A stretch of DNA of 64,000 nucleotides from UBA4416 sp040386075 (lineage in GTDB: Bacteria; Bacteroidota; Bacteroidia; B-17B0; Aurantibacillaceae), in contig JAZKGE010000035.1 of assembly GCA_040386075.1 (NCBI GenBank), positions 1 through 64,000 of the forward strand, given 5' to 3'. Each line of letters opens with the position of its first letter. Within the stretch, counting starts at the first letter, position 1. Shown here piece by piece: positions 25,441 through 34,685 of the stretch. The notes beneath the pieces are model-generated. The model had not been told where the DNA came from. It was given only the letters and a program-made list of their open reading frames with translations, and ran no database searches. A program made the position numbers and the translations under genes.

Positions 25441-27561
25441 ATGAGCGACGAAGAAAATAATATACCCAAAAACGACAACCCAACTCCTTTATCAACTCCT
25501 GAAGAAGAACGAAAAAAACAATTCGAAAAAATGAAGGACCGTTTTGGAAAAAAACCTGCCAATCCATTTGGGGGTTCTAATAACAGTGGTGGAAGCGGAG
25601 GAAATAGCTTTTACTGGATCTATGGTTTAGTAATAGTAGGGCTTTTAATATTTGTGTTTTTCGGACAGGACTTTGAAGGAAGAACGCATGAAGTGGATCA
25701 AACCAAATTTGAGCAGGATATGCTTGCCAAAGGTGATGTGAATGCCATTGTGATCGTAAATAATAAAGATGCAGAGATCACTATCAAAAACGATAGTTTA
25801 TCTTTGAATCGATACAAAGTGCTTGATTCAAAAACAGGCAAAATGGTATCTCTGTTCCCAAATCCTAAAACGGCGAAAGGCCCGCATTTTAAATTAACTG
25901 TTCCTGATGTGAAGGATTTTTTAGAGCAGGTTCGTTTGGTTCAAGCTACTGCAAACATTCCTGTAAACATGCGTATTTCTCCTAAAAGCGAGGAAAGAAC
26001 GAACTGGGGTGATCACATGGGATTAATTATTCCAATCGCTATCATGATCATTTTATGGATCGTAATGATGCGCAGAATGGGCGGCGGCGGAAGTGGCGGC
26101 GCAGGACAAATATTTAATATTGGAAAATCAAAAGCCGTACTTTTTGATAAAGATTCAAATGTAAATGTGACCTTTAATGATGTTGCCGGATTAGACGGTG
26201 CAAAGATAGAGGTGATGGAGATCGTTGATTTTCTCAAAAACCCTAAAAAATATACCGATTTGGGCGCTAAGATCCCTAAGGGTGCGTTATTGGTTGGTCC
26301 TCCGGGAACCGGTAAAACCTTATTAGCAAAAGCTGTAGCAGGTGAAGCTAAAGTTCCTTTCTTCTCTTTATCAGGTTCTGATTTTGTGGAAATGTTCGTA
26401 GGGGTTGGTGCATCACGTGTGCGCGATTTATTTAAGCAAGCCAAAGAAAAAGCACCATGTATCATTTTCATTGATGAGATCGATGCTATTGGCCGTGCGC
26501 GTGGTAAAAATGCAGCAGCAGGCGGAAACGATGAACGTGAAAATACATTGAACCAATTATTGACAGAAATGGATGGTTTTGGTACTAACAGTGGTGTTAT
26601 TTTATTAGCAGCAACAAACCGTGCCGATATCTTAGACAGAGCCTTAATGCGTGCCGGACGTTTTGATCGTCAGATCTATGTGGATATGCCTGATGTAGTT
26701 GAACGTCAGGAAATATTTAAAGTGCATTTGAAAAAGATCAAGATCGATCAAAGTGTAGATATTGATTTCTTAGCGAAACAAACTCCGGGCTTCAGTGGTG
26801 CTGATATTGCTAATATTTGTAATGAAGCTGCTTTAATTGCTGCCCGTGCCAATAAAAAACAGGTAACCAAACAGGATTTCTTAGATGCAGTAGATAGAAT
26901 TATTGCAGGTTTGGAAAAGAAAAACAAGATCATTACACCGGCCGAAAAACGTGTGATCGCGTTCCACGAAGCAGGACATGCAACCGTTAGCTGGATGTGC
27001 GAACATGCTTCACCGTTAATTAAAGTAACCATTGTGCCGCGTGGCCGTTCATTGGGTGCTGCCTGGTATTTACCCGAAGAACGTCAGATCACTACTACCG
27101 AACAAATTGTAGATGAGATGTGTGCGGCATTAGGCGGCAGAGCAGCCGAAGAAGTTATTTTCGGTAAGATCTCAACCGGCGCTTTAAGCGATCTTGAAAA
27201 AATCACACGCCAGGCATATGCAAGTGTGGTATATTACGGATTGAATGATAAGATTGGTAATGTAAGTTATTATGATAGCAGTGGACAAAGCGAATATAGT
27301 TTTAACAAACCGTATAGCGAAAGTACAGCTAAAACAATTGATGAAGAAGTTAAAAAAATGATCGATATTGCTTATGCCCGTACTAAAGCGATCTTACTGG
27401 CTAACAAAGAAAAACTGACACAGCTGGCGGAAAAATTACTCGAAAAAGAAGTGATCTTTAAAGAAGATCTGGAAGCAATTTTTGGTAAGCGACCTTTTGA
27501 TAAGGACAATGAAATTACATCAAACATTTCGCCCCAAAACATCAAACCAACCGAACAGTAA
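25441..27561 (+). CDS. ftsH: ATP-dependent zinc metalloprotease FtsH
   Basis: FtsH is a membrane-anchored AAA+ protease degrading misfolded membrane proteins and regulatory substrates. The 706-residue protein has a polar N-terminal region, a first membrane segment (about 59-76) and a second (about 195-213). The AAA domain has Walker A GPPGTGKT (about 286-293), Walker B CIIFIDEIDAIG, the pore motif FVEMFVGVGASR and an SRH region. The zinc site HEAGH lies near residue 509. The C-terminus is helical. It lies 32 bases after rsfS, probably one transcript, and a strong terminator follows. Confidence 0.98.
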   Translation: MSDEENNIPKNDNPTPLSTPEEERKKQFEKMKDRFGKKPANPFGGSNNSGGSGGNSFYWIYGLVIVGLLIFVFFGQDFEGRTHEVDQTKFEQDMLAKGDVNAIVIVNNKDAEITIKNDSLSLNRYKVLDSKTGKMVSLFPNPKTAKGPHFKLTVPDVKDFLEQVRLVQATANIPVNMRISPKSEERTNWGDHMGLIIPIAIMIILWIVMMRRMGGGGSGGAGQIFNIGKSKAVLFDKDSNVNVTFNDVAGLDGAKIEVMEIVDFLKNPKKYTDLGAKIPKGALLVGPPGTGKTLLAKAVAGEAKVPFFSLSGSDFVEMFVGVGASRVRDLFKQAKEKAPCIIFIDEIDAIGRARGKNAAAGGNDERENTLNQLLTEMDGFGTNSGVILLAATNRADILDRALMRAGRFDRQIYVDMPDVVERQEIFKVHLKKIKIDQSVDIDFLAKQTPGFSGADIANICNEAALIAARANKKQVTKQDFLDAVDRIIAGLEKKNKIITPAEKRVIAFHEAGHATVSWMCEHASPLIKVTIVPRGRSLGAAWYLPEERQITTTEQIVDEMCAALGGRAAEEVIFGKISTGALSDLEKITRQAYASVVYYGLNDKIGNVSYYDSSGQSEYSFNKPYSESTAKTIDEEVKKMIDIAYARTKAILLANKEKLTQLAEKLLEKEVIFKEDLEAIFGKRPFDKDNEITSNISPQNIKPTEQ

Positions 27562-27575
27562 ATAACACTCAACCT

Positions 27576-27613
27576 AAAGGCCCTTTGAAACATTCGAAGG
27601 GCCTTTTTTTATT
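27576..27613 (+). terminator. Rho-independent terminator after ftsH
   Basis: Arms AAAGGCCCTT (27576-27585) and AAGGGCCTTT (27597-27606) with an 11-base loop, followed by a T run, 15 bases past the ftsH stop. Confidence 0.9.
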
Positions 27614-27666
27614 TTATTATAATCAAATATCAATGCGATTTTATACATTTACGTAAACCTATTTGT

Positions 27667-29142
27667 ATGAAAAAAATTTACTTCCTGATCATTGTCCTCC
27701 TAACGGTCAAATTTGCAAAATCACAAACCATTTTTATATCAGAAGCAAATTATCAAAACCTGAAAGTAAACGGCCAATTAAATAACTCTGTAAACTATAA
27801 ACTTATAAATGAGGGTGAAGTTCCTGTTCAAAGTATAAAACAAAATCACACATCTCAACTTCAAATTTCCAAAACAGCAAGCACCTCCTGTCAATGTTTA
27901 ATGCCTATTGATCCTACTTTTTCCGTAGTTCCTTTTACATCAGGTATGTCACCTAATTATAGATGTGATGATGGTTCTTCTGCGCCGATTTCTTTAGGAT
28001 TCAATTTTTGCTTTTATGGCACTACTTATACCAATTGCTATATAAATAATAATGGTAATATTTCTTTTGGTTCTCCGTATGCAAATTTTAGCTCTAACGC
28101 ATTTCCTGATTCCACTTTTGTAATGATCGCTCCCTTTTGGGGAGACGTGGATACAAGGAACTTAGCAAGCGGACTTGTATATTATAAAAAAACAGCAACT
28201 TCGCTTATTGTAAAATGGCAAAACGTTGGTTATTTTAATTCTAATGCTAGTAAATTAAATGATTTTCAGCTGGTAATTTCAAACGGACTTGATTCGTTGG
28301 TTCCTTCAGGAAATAATGTGTCTTTTTGTTATGGAGATATGCAATGGACTACAGGCGATGCATCCATGGGAACTAATGGTTTTGGAGGTATTCCTTCAAC
28401 CGTTGGGATCAATAAAGGCAATGGCACCGATTATTTTCAAATAGGAAGATTCTCTGCACCCGGAATGGGGTATAATGGTCCGTATAATGCTGAGGATTCG
28501 GTAGATGTTTTAGATAATATGCATTTTGTATTTAACACCTGTAATACAGGCAATATGGCACCATTTACATCAGCAAATGTTTGTGACACAACTTATGTGT
28601 CGCCTTTTCAAATTGTAACAGGAGAAGTATACGCTTATGCACCGGAGATCAACCAATCCTTAACCGTAACGCATACCGAGCAAGCCTTTAAAACAGCTTC
28701 CAATGCGTTCAGCATCGTGAGTACCGAAACTGTTGTGGGCGGAATGATCATTCATTATCAATTTGATGCCTCACAAGTTGCACCCGGCAGCAATGTAGTA
28801 GCAAATATTTCGGGGAGCGACAGCTATTCAACAGCGGCGGCTTATAACCGCTCCCTTTATTTTAAAGTGGGCGCTGTAACGGGTATAACTCAAAACGAAA
28901 TATTTGAAAAACCTTTTATCTATCCTAATCCGGCGTCAACAACCCTATACATAAGCAACACTACTGAAAACCTGAATATAAAAATGTATGATGTATATGG
29001 AAAGATCTTGATTGATAATGAATTTAAAACCTTTGAAAACAGAACTTTATCGATAGATCATTTGGCAAACGGATATTATTTTGTTAAAATATTTAATAGT
29101 CAGGGCCACATAAGTACTCAAAAGATCATTATTACTCATTAA
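27667..29142 (+). CDS. Secreted nidogen-like protein with T9SS type A sorting domain
   Basis: The 491-residue protein has a signal peptide (about 1-19, ending KFAKSQ), a linker, and a nidogen-like domain (about 85-270): ISLGFNFCFYGTTYTNCYIN, NGNISFGS, MIAPFWGDVDTR, then FQLVISNG. A second beta-rich domain lies at about 300-395. The type A sorting domain ends it (IYPNPASTTLYIS, MYDVYGKILID, LANGYYFVKIF). NIDO domains occur in extracellular adhesion proteins, so surface or matrix binding is a reasonable inference. It stands alone between two terminators. Confidence 0.88.
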   Translation: MKKIYFLIIVLLTVKFAKSQTIFISEANYQNLKVNGQLNNSVNYKLINEGEVPVQSIKQNHTSQLQISKTASTSCQCLMPIDPTFSVVPFTSGMSPNYRCDDGSSAPISLGFNFCFYGTTYTNCYINNNGNISFGSPYANFSSNAFPDSTFVMIAPFWGDVDTRNLASGLVYYKKTATSLIVKWQNVGYFNSNASKLNDFQLVISNGLDSLVPSGNNVSFCYGDMQWTTGDASMGTNGFGGIPSTVGINKGNGTDYFQIGRFSAPGMGYNGPYNAEDSVDVLDNMHFVFNTCNTGNMAPFTSANVCDTTYVSPFQIVTGEVYAYAPEINQSLTVTHTEQAFKTASNAFSIVSTETVVGGMIIHYQFDASQVAPGSNVVANISGSDSYSTAAAYNRSLYFKVGAVTGITQNEIFEKPFIYPNPASTTLYISNTTENLNIKMYDVYGKILIDNEFKTFENRTLSIDHLANGYYFVKIFNSQGHISTQKIIITH

Positions 29143-29171
29143 TAGAATACCTAGTTATCTTATTTCGATAT

Positions 29172-29202
29172 AAAAACCCTCATAAAATTATGAGGGTTTT
29201 TT
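29172..29202 (+). terminator. Rho-independent terminator
   Basis: Thirteen-base arms (AAAAACCCTCATA, 29172-29184; complement 29189-29201), loop AAAT, ending in T6. It closes the nidogen-like gene. Confidence 0.9.
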
Positions 29203-29242
29203 GATGGAATTAAGTATCTTCGTTACACAAACATAAAACTTG

Positions 29243-30262
29243 ATGAAAAAAATATTTGCCATTTTATTGATCAGCACTGTTATATTTTCCTGTAAAAAAA
29301 AGGATGAAGAAGCGCCTATTGAAGAAACCCCAACAACTACAGGGACACCTGTAGACGATTCATACCCTGACACTGTTTGGACAGCCACGGGTTCGGGTCC
29401 TCGATTGATCTTCAAATTTAAGTTTGACTCCACACAGGCACGTTTGGATAATTTTGGTAATCCATCTACGGTTGCTTCAGGAAATAGTGCCTATTCTCCT
29501 AAATTTAATCAAATGGCGGCACATTACCTTGAGTTAGCTCCTGGAGATCTAACAGCTGTAGGTGGTGGCCAAGTTTTATACCATGCGCCGGAAACATCGG
29601 CAGGTGGCTCAAACGCCATTCAATTCAGTAAATCAGTAGTGGTTAAAGAAAATGTTGTGTTTTTCTCAGCTCCAATTAATCAGATAACACCAGGCACCTA
29701 TAAATGGTTGCGTTTATCTTTATCATACCAAAATTATGACATTCCTTATAAAGCTAACGCGTTGCCTGGCAATCATATTGGAACAGGAACGGTAGCATCC
29801 TTCTTAGGGTTTAAAACATATGTGCCTAAATATAAAATTAAAGACAAGGATTTCGTACCTTCTATTCCGGCACCTGTTGGAGGCCCACATGTAAATCACC
29901 CACAGGGATATTGGGGCTTTGAAACCTATGTTCCAGGGTATCCTACTAATAACGGATATTGGGTTGCTGATGGCCAATCTTCAGGGGCAACTACTGTAGT
30001 AAATCCTAATTTTACTAACTCACCAATTCCGGCAGGTAGCTGCTTAGTAACTGCACAATTTGCAAATGCCACCGGCTCTAGTAATCAGGTGTTAACGATT
30101 ACCGGTACCGAAACCGCGGATATTATTGTAACCGTTTCTTTATCTACCAACAAAAGCTTTGAGTTTGTAGATCCTAATGGTGATGGTTATTACCAACCAG
30201 AAAATCTTAACGAATGGCCTGTGGATATGGGAATCAGAGGTATGATCCCTAAAGTTCAATAA
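29243..30262 (+). CDS. Lipoprotein of unknown function
   Basis: I do not recognise the family. The product (339 residues from the ATG at 29243; a TTG one codon earlier is possible but unneeded) has a lipoprotein signal ending STVIFSC, with the lipid-acceptor cysteine near residue 17. The next residues, KKKDEE, are lysine- then acid-rich, like the surface-export signals of some Bacteroidota lipoproteins, so surface display is possible. The rest is beta-rich with aromatic, proline/glycine-rich segments (GGPHVNHPQGYWGFETYVPG) and ends in an acidic FEFVDPNGDGYYQPENLNEWP block that may bind calcium. It appears monocistronic. Confidence 0.75.
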   Translation: MKKIFAILLISTVIFSCKKKDEEAPIEETPTTTGTPVDDSYPDTVWTATGSGPRLIFKFKFDSTQARLDNFGNPSTVASGNSAYSPKFNQMAAHYLELAPGDLTAVGGGQVLYHAPETSAGGSNAIQFSKSVVVKENVVFFSAPINQITPGTYKWLRLSLSYQNYDIPYKANALPGNHIGTGTVASFLGFKTYVPKYKIKDKDFVPSIPAPVGGPHVNHPQGYWGFETYVPGYPTNNGYWVADGQSSGATTVVNPNFTNSPIPAGSCLVTAQFANATGSSNQVLTITGTETADIIVTVSLSTNKSFEFVDPNGDGYYQPENLNEWPVDMGIRGMIPKVQ

Positions 30263-30349
30263 TTGTTTTGATATTTTAACAGATTAACATTAAACGATCA
30301 ATAAACTACATAGTCAAAAGCATCTAATTATAAATTAAAAAACAACCAC

Positions 30350-30754
30350 ATGAAAAAAATAATCTTATTAGCAGTTTGTTTGCTTTCAGTATCAACTGCC
30401 ATCAACGCACAAGAAACAGCAAAAACTTCAAAAACAGAAAAAGCAGGTCACGCAAAGATGACATCTGAACAACGTGCTCAAAGACATGTTGATGACTTAA
30501 ATGCTGATGTTACTTTAACTGAAGATCAGAAAAAAAAGGTTTATGAACTTGCAATGGTGAAGATCAAAAAAGTTGATGAAATAAAAGCCAAACATGCTGG
30601 CCAAGCAGATGCTGATGCTGTGGTAAAAAGAGAAGTTGAACCGGTTAAAAAAGAATTTCGTCAAAGTGTAAAAGCAATTTTAACTGCAGAACAATTAGAG
30701 AAATTTAAAGCTGCTAAAAATAACGGAAAAGGAAAGGCATTAGATCACGATTAA
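30350..30754 (+). CDS. Small periplasmic Spy/DUF4890-like protein
   Basis: The 134-residue protein has a clear signal peptide (about 1-20, ending STAINAQ). The mature part is helical and charged, with LTEDQKKKVYELAM near residue 55 and LTAEQLEKFKAAK near 113, the two LTxxQ-type motifs of the Spy/CpxP-like fold. In Bacteroidota such proteins are annotated DUF4890. A chaperone or envelope-stress role is inferred by analogy only. The end is rich in K, G and N. Confidence 0.75.
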   Translation: MKKIILLAVCLLSVSTAINAQETAKTSKTEKAGHAKMTSEQRAQRHVDDLNADVTLTEDQKKKVYELAMVKIKKVDEIKAKHAGQADADAVVKREVEPVKKEFRQSVKAILTAEQLEKFKAAKNNGKGKALDHD

Positions 30755-30773
30755 TATTAAAAAAGATTCCAAT

Positions 30774-30807
30774 AAAAAAGGTTCGCTTAAATAGCGAACC
30801 TTTTTTT
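30774..30807. terminator. Bidirectional rho-independent terminator
   Basis: Arms GGTTCGCT (30780-30787) and AGCGAACC (30793-30800), loop TAAAT, flanked by A6 and T7. It separates the converging Spy-like and DUF2795 genes. Confidence 0.9.
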
Positions 30808-30809
30808 AT

Positions 30810-31031
30810 TTAATATTCATCTTCATTAAAAAAGAAATCATCTTTTGTAGGGTAATCCGGCCATATCTCCTCAATGGTCTCGTAAGCTTCGCCTTCGTCT
30901 TCCATCTCCTGTAAATTCTCAATTACCTCCATTGGTGCACCAGACCGAATAGCAAAATCAATTAACTCATCCTTAGTTGCCGGCCAAGGCGCATCTTCTA
31001 ACCACGATGCTAATTCTAATGTCCAATACAT
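30810..31031 (-). CDS. DUF2795 family small protein
   Basis: The 73-residue acidic protein is highly conserved in Bacteroidota. It begins MYWTLELASWLEDAPWPATK, with KDELIDFAIRSGAPMEVIENL, and ends EIWPDYPTKDDFFFNEDEY. The DELIDFAIRSGAP segment is the DUF2795-like helix-turn-helix portion. Function is unknown; its small size, strong conservation and lack of a signal point to a cytoplasmic regulatory or binding role. A TACTTTTG promoter box lies about 23 bases upstream. Confidence 0.85.
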   Translation of the reverse strand: MYWTLELASWLEDAPWPATKDELIDFAIRSGAPMEVIENLQEMEDEGEAYETIEEIWPDYPTKDDFFFNEDEY

Positions 31032-31053
31032 AATTTTATACTTTAATTTCCTG

Positions 31054-31061
31054 CAAAAGTA
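31054..31061 (-). promoter_or_regulatory. Bacteroidota -7 promoter element (TACTTTTG)
   Basis: An exact TAnnTTTG match on the minus strand, giving a leader of about 18 bases before the DUF2795 gene. No -33 TTG at the usual distance. Confidence 0.45.
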
Positions 31062-31151
31062 AAAAATTAATTGAATTATGCTAATGAATACTTTAAAAAT
31101 TCCATAATTCTTAAACTAACGTTAAAATATTGATAATTAAACAATTAAGCC

Positions 31152-32006
31152 TTAAATCTTGAACGATTTTTCAAATAAGGGAATATTTTTTCCTTCCAGT
31201 ACTAATTTATATTCCCCTTTTTTTAAACCAGCTACATTAAAATTAGCTGCGTAGTCGGTATTTTCAGGTAAAAGCCACTTTCCGAAGATCTCCGAAACCT
31301 TTTGCCCTTTAGAATCAATAATGTAACAATAAGAATAACAGGTTTCAGCAATTCCATAGCTTATATCGGCTTTAAATCTTAAAGGATGATCCTGCACCTC
31401 TCCCGAATTTGTAATTTTAGCACGTTTCAACAATGTATACCAAGGCAGAGGCTCTCCTTTAACCTTGGCAACAAAAGTTCTTAGCAAAGCAGCTATCGAA
31501 TCATTATTGCTTGTAATGTTAGCTGTTTCTTTTCCATCGCTTATAGCCCACACGCTGTATTGTTCTGTATTGGAATCAACCTTATGGGTATTTAAATAAC
31601 GCGCCAAACTTACTAAACTACTATCCGCCATTTTACCCAAAGTATATGGTGCCCCCTTTTGCGGCCCCCCTTTTGTAGCTTCACAACAGTATCCTTTCAG
31701 ATCGAATTTTTTAGTTTCTTTTGGTTTCAAAACCAAAATTTCTTCATGTACTACTAAAATATCCTGGTAATCATTTTTTCCTGCATTCGAATTAAAGCGC
31801 CAACCTGCAGGAATAAAAATAACCAAAGAGTCTTTTAATAAATTGGATACCGAATAATCCAACTCCAGCCCCCCTTTACAAATAGCTTTAGCTGTTATAA
31901 ATTTTTTATTAAAAGCATTTTGAAGAGAGACCTTTGTTTTAGAACTACCTATTACATTAAAAAAAACAGCTATAAACGTCGTTAAAAATAAATGTTTCGT
32001 TGTCAT
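31152..32006 (-). CDS. Exported protein of unknown function
   Basis: I do not recognise the family. The 284-residue protein has a hydrophobic N-terminus (about 5-20) that looks like a signal peptide. The mature part starts with a beta-sandwich-like segment (ICKGGLELDYSVSNLLKDSLVIFIPAGWRF), then a Cys pair in LKGYCCEATKGGP, a helical stretch (about 140-185), and a C-terminal beta domain (ADISYGIAETCYSYCYIID ... KKGEYKLVLEGK) that resembles a secretion-type Ig fold. No sorting domain or lipobox is seen, so it is probably periplasmic. No operon partner on the same strand. Confidence 0.7.
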   Translation of the reverse strand: MTTKHLFLTTFIAVFFNVIGSSKTKVSLQNAFNKKFITAKAICKGGLELDYSVSNLLKDSLVIFIPAGWRFNSNAGKNDYQDILVVHEEILVLKPKETKKFDLKGYCCEATKGGPQKGAPYTLGKMADSSLVSLARYLNTHKVDSNTEQYSVWAISDGKETANITSNNDSIAALLRTFVAKVKGEPLPWYTLLKRAKITNSGEVQDHPLRFKADISYGIAETCYSYCYIIDSKGQKVSEIFGKWLLPENTDYAANFNVAGLKKGEYKLVLEGKNIPLFEKSFKI

Positions 32007-32107
32007 GATTTCCCGGTTTTAAAATTTATAATGACAAAAACAGATTTTAGTGACATTCTGATTTTTTTTATATCTTGTGGTGAAATAATTTTAGCAAAGT
32101 CGCCCTT

Positions 32108-33361
32108 ATGAATTTGAAGACACGTTTGATCATCATGAGTTTTTTACAGTTCTTTGTTTGGGGAGCTTGGCTGATCACAGTTGCTAACTATTGGTTTGGT
32201 ACCAAGCAATGGGATGGAACTCAATTTGGAGCTATTTTTTCAACCATGGGAATTGCGTCTATTTTTATGCCTACACTTTGTGGTATCATAGCAGATAGAT
32301 GGCTTAACGCCGAGAAATTATATGGGATCTTACACATACTTGGGGGAATCACCCTAATCTATGTTCCGCAAATAAACGATCCTTCCAGTTTTTTTTGGGT
32401 AATATTAATAGCAATGATCTTTTATATGCCAACCATAGCTTTATCTAATTCGGTTGCTTATAACGCATTAAAAAAAAATAACCTGGATGTGATAAAGGAT
32501 TTTCCTCCGATCAGAGTTTGGGGAACCATTGGATTTATTGTTGCCATGTGGATCACCAATTTAACCGGCAACAAAGCGTCAGAAAATCAATTTTATATTG
32601 CAGCTATAGCAGCCATAGGACTAGGTATTTACTCATTTTCTTTACCTAAGTGCGAACCAAAACATAATACTGAGCAAGATAAATCATTTGTTGATCTGAT
32701 TGGATTAAGTTCATTTAAATTATTTGCAAACTATAAACTGGCTTTATTCTTTGTTTTCAGTATGTTCTTAGGCGCAGCCCTACAACTAACAAATGCATAC
32801 GGAGATGTATTCTTAGACGACTTTAAACATCAGGCAGAATATGCAGATTCGTTTGTTGTGAAATATTCAACCATCATCATGTCGATTTCTCAAATTTCTG
32901 AAACCTTGTTTATTCTGGCAATCCCATTTTTCCTAAAAAAATTCGGTATAAAACAGGTGATGTTATTTAGCATGATCGCATGGGTTTTACGGTTTGGATT
33001 ATTTGCATATGGCAATCCAACAGATGGTTTATGGATGATCATTATGTCCTGTATTGTTTACGGTATGGCATTTGACTTCTTTAATATCTCAGGTTCATTA
33101 TTTGTCGAAACTTCAACTGATTCTACCATTCGTTCATCAGCTCAGGGTTTGTTCATGATGATGACAAATGGTTTTGGAGCCGTATTTGGAAGCATATCCA
33201 GTGGATATATCATCGACCATTTTTTTACGTCGGATACCGGTAAAGACTGGCACAACATCTGGTTAACCTTTGCTATATATGCGCTGATAATTGCGCTGTT
33301 ATTTGCGCTGTTATTTAAACATAAACACGATCCAAAAGACGTTGAACAGATCAGTCATTAA
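32108..33361 (+). CDS. Nucleoside permease, MFS NupG/XapB family
   Basis: The 417-residue protein has about 12 hydrophobic membrane segments and the features of the nucleoside:H+ symporter family: an N-terminus FLQFFVWGAWLITVANYW, GTQFGAIFSTMGIASIFMP, GIIADRW, and NSVAYNAL, with FPPIRVWGTIGFI in the middle. It should import nucleosides across the inner membrane. It is monocistronic as far as I can see; the universal stress protein follows 72 bases later. Confidence 0.9.
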   Translation: MNLKTRLIIMSFLQFFVWGAWLITVANYWFGTKQWDGTQFGAIFSTMGIASIFMPTLCGIIADRWLNAEKLYGILHILGGITLIYVPQINDPSSFFWVILIAMIFYMPTIALSNSVAYNALKKNNLDVIKDFPPIRVWGTIGFIVAMWITNLTGNKASENQFYIAAIAAIGLGIYSFSLPKCEPKHNTEQDKSFVDLIGLSSFKLFANYKLALFFVFSMFLGAALQLTNAYGDVFLDDFKHQAEYADSFVVKYSTIIMSISQISETLFILAIPFFLKKFGIKQVMLFSMIAWVLRFGLFAYGNPTDGLWMIIMSCIVYGMAFDFFNISGSLFVETSTDSTIRSSAQGLFMMMTNGFGAVFGSISSGYIIDHFFTSDTGKDWHNIWLTFAIYALIIALLFALLFKHKHDPKDVEQISH

Positions 33362-33433
33362 CGTTATTCATCATATAATTACTATAGTTTAAAAAAAAGA
33401 TTAAATTTACAATACACAATAACCCTAAAACAT

Positions 33434-34333
33434 ATGATACATTTAAACACAAACAAAATCATTATCACTACTGATTTTTCGGAAACCTCATTTTTAGCGA
33501 TCAAGCATGGTGCTTTTTTAGCTCAATATACAAAAGGGGAAGTTTTTTTAGTGCACGTTATTACTAAACACTGGGAAAAATTTAATGTGTTCACTCCAAG
33601 CATAACCATTGATAATATAGAAAAAGCGTCGGATGCCGTTTTAAAAAAACTGGAAGAATTAGCTTCAGATATTAAAAAAGAATACGGTGTAAATGTTACA
33701 ACAGTTGTTAATTCAGGAAATCCAACTGCTGAAATTGTAAAGTTTGCCAAAGAAATTAAAGCAGGGTTGATCGTGATGGGAACACACGGATATAGCTCAT
33801 GGGAAGATTTGACCATTGGCAGCAACGCTTTAAAAGTATTAACAAAAAGCCCATGTCCGGTATTAACAATGAGTGAACACACAGGTAAAATTGGTTACAA
33901 AAAAATTATTTTACCGATCGATACTTCAGAACACACAAGACAAAAAGTAGTTCTGGCATTGGAGTTAGCTAAACAATTTACCTCTCACGTATATGCTGTA
34001 GGTTTATTGGCAGAAGATGAAGGAAGTAAGAAACCGGCCATGGAAGTAATGCTTCATCAGGTTGCAGTTGCAGCCAAAGATAAAGGAGTTACCTGTTCAA
34101 CAGAATTATTGGAAGGCGTAAAGAACAGAGCGGTTGCAACTGTAAAACATTGCGAAAAAGTTGATGGCGATCTGATCGCAATCATGACCGATCAAGATGC
34201 CGAAATAAGCGGCTTCTTTTTAGGGCCATATGCTCTACAGGTAATTCACCATGCAAAAGCAGCAGTATTAAGCATTAAACCAGAAGAACATCCTGAAGAC
34301 GCAGGCTGGGGAGATATTTTAGCAGGTACCTAA
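33434..34333 (+). CDS. Universal stress protein, two-domain
   Basis: The 299-residue protein is two UspA domains in tandem. The first (about 6-148) starts KIIITTDFSETSFLAIKHG and has the ATP-binding-type end GLIVMGTHGYSSWEDLTIGSNALKVL (in part GTHGY, then GSNALKVL) and CPVLTM. The second (about 154-285) begins KKIILPIDTSEHTRQKV and ends FLGPYALQVIHHAKAAVLSI, without the full G-2x-G-9x-G motif, so only the first half seems set up to bind nucleotide. Cytoplasmic; exact role unknown. Confidence 0.92.
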   Translation: MIHLNTNKIIITTDFSETSFLAIKHGAFLAQYTKGEVFLVHVITKHWEKFNVFTPSITIDNIEKASDAVLKKLEELASDIKKEYGVNVTTVVNSGNPTAEIVKFAKEIKAGLIVMGTHGYSSWEDLTIGSNALKVLTKSPCPVLTMSEHTGKIGYKKIILPIDTSEHTRQKVVLALELAKQFTSHVYAVGLLAEDEGSKKPAMEVMLHQVAVAAKDKGVTCSTELLEGVKNRAVATVKHCEKVDGDLIAIMTDQDAEISGFFLGPYALQVIHHAKAAVLSIKPEEHPEDAGWGDILAGT

Positions 34334-34355
34334 TATTTAATAACTATAGATTCGT

Positions 34356-34390
34356 AAAACCTCACATTTAAATAAATGTGAGGTTTTACT
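34356..34390 (+). terminator. Rho-independent terminator after the usp gene
   Basis: Fifteen-base arms (AAAACCTCACATTTA, 34356-34370; complement 34373-34387) with a two-base AA gap, followed by T-rich sequence. Confidence 0.88.
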
Positions 34391-34399
34391 TTTTATTAC

Positions 34400-34407
34400 T
34401 ACATTTG
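34400..34407 (+). promoter_or_regulatory. Promoter -7 element (TACATTTG) of the B12 locus
   Basis: An exact TAnnTTTG match placed so that transcription would start about 34412, precisely at the 5' arm of the riboswitch P1 helix. The fit between the two independent signals supports both. Confidence 0.6.
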
Positions 34408-34410
34408 TCC

Positions 34411-34584
34411 CGCAATTTGGTTTTTAGATATAACATATATCAAAAAATTAAAAGGGAATCATGTGTAACTCATGAACAGTGCCCGCTGCTGTAAGTCTTA
34501 AATAAATGTTTTTAAAACATGCCACTGTTTGTTTAACGGGAAGGCTTTAAAAACAAAGACGAGTCAGAAGACCTGCCAATATGC
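34411..34584 (+). ncRNA. Cobalamin (B12) riboswitch
   Basis: All landmarks of the cobalamin riboswitch are in order: GG after TTT (34419-34420), AAAAGGGAA (about 34450-34458), GCCCGCTGCTGTAA (34481-34494), the B12 box core GCCACTG (34521-34527), GGGAAGGC (34538-34545), and CAGAAGACCTGCC (34565-34577). GCAATTTGG (34412-34420) pairs imperfectly with CCAATATGC (34576-34584) to close P1. It sits 100 bases before a TonB-dependent receptor gene, and should lower its expression when adenosyl- or other cobalamin is plentiful. Confidence 0.95.
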
Positions 34585-34616
34585 ATTTTGAAGCTTTCGG
34601 GGAAACAAAGGCTAAC

Positions 34617-34656
34617 AAAAACAGTGTGTTCATATGAGCTGCTGTTTTTATATTTC
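34617..34656 (+). terminator. Candidate riboswitch expression platform (terminator-like hairpin)
   Basis: AAAAACAG (34617-34624) can pair with CTGTTTTT (34642-34649), with an inner pairing GTTCAT/ATGAGC. It lies between the aptamer and the receptor start codon and ends in a T run. It could be a regulated terminator, but the stem is AT-rich, and control by sequestering the translation start is also possible. Confidence 0.45.
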
Positions 34657-34685
34657 TCCCAAAAGTGATGATTGATAATTGAAAT

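Noticed and set aside
29240..29242. TTG as start of the lipoprotein gene
   Set aside because: The ATG directly after it gives an ordinary lipoprotein signal.
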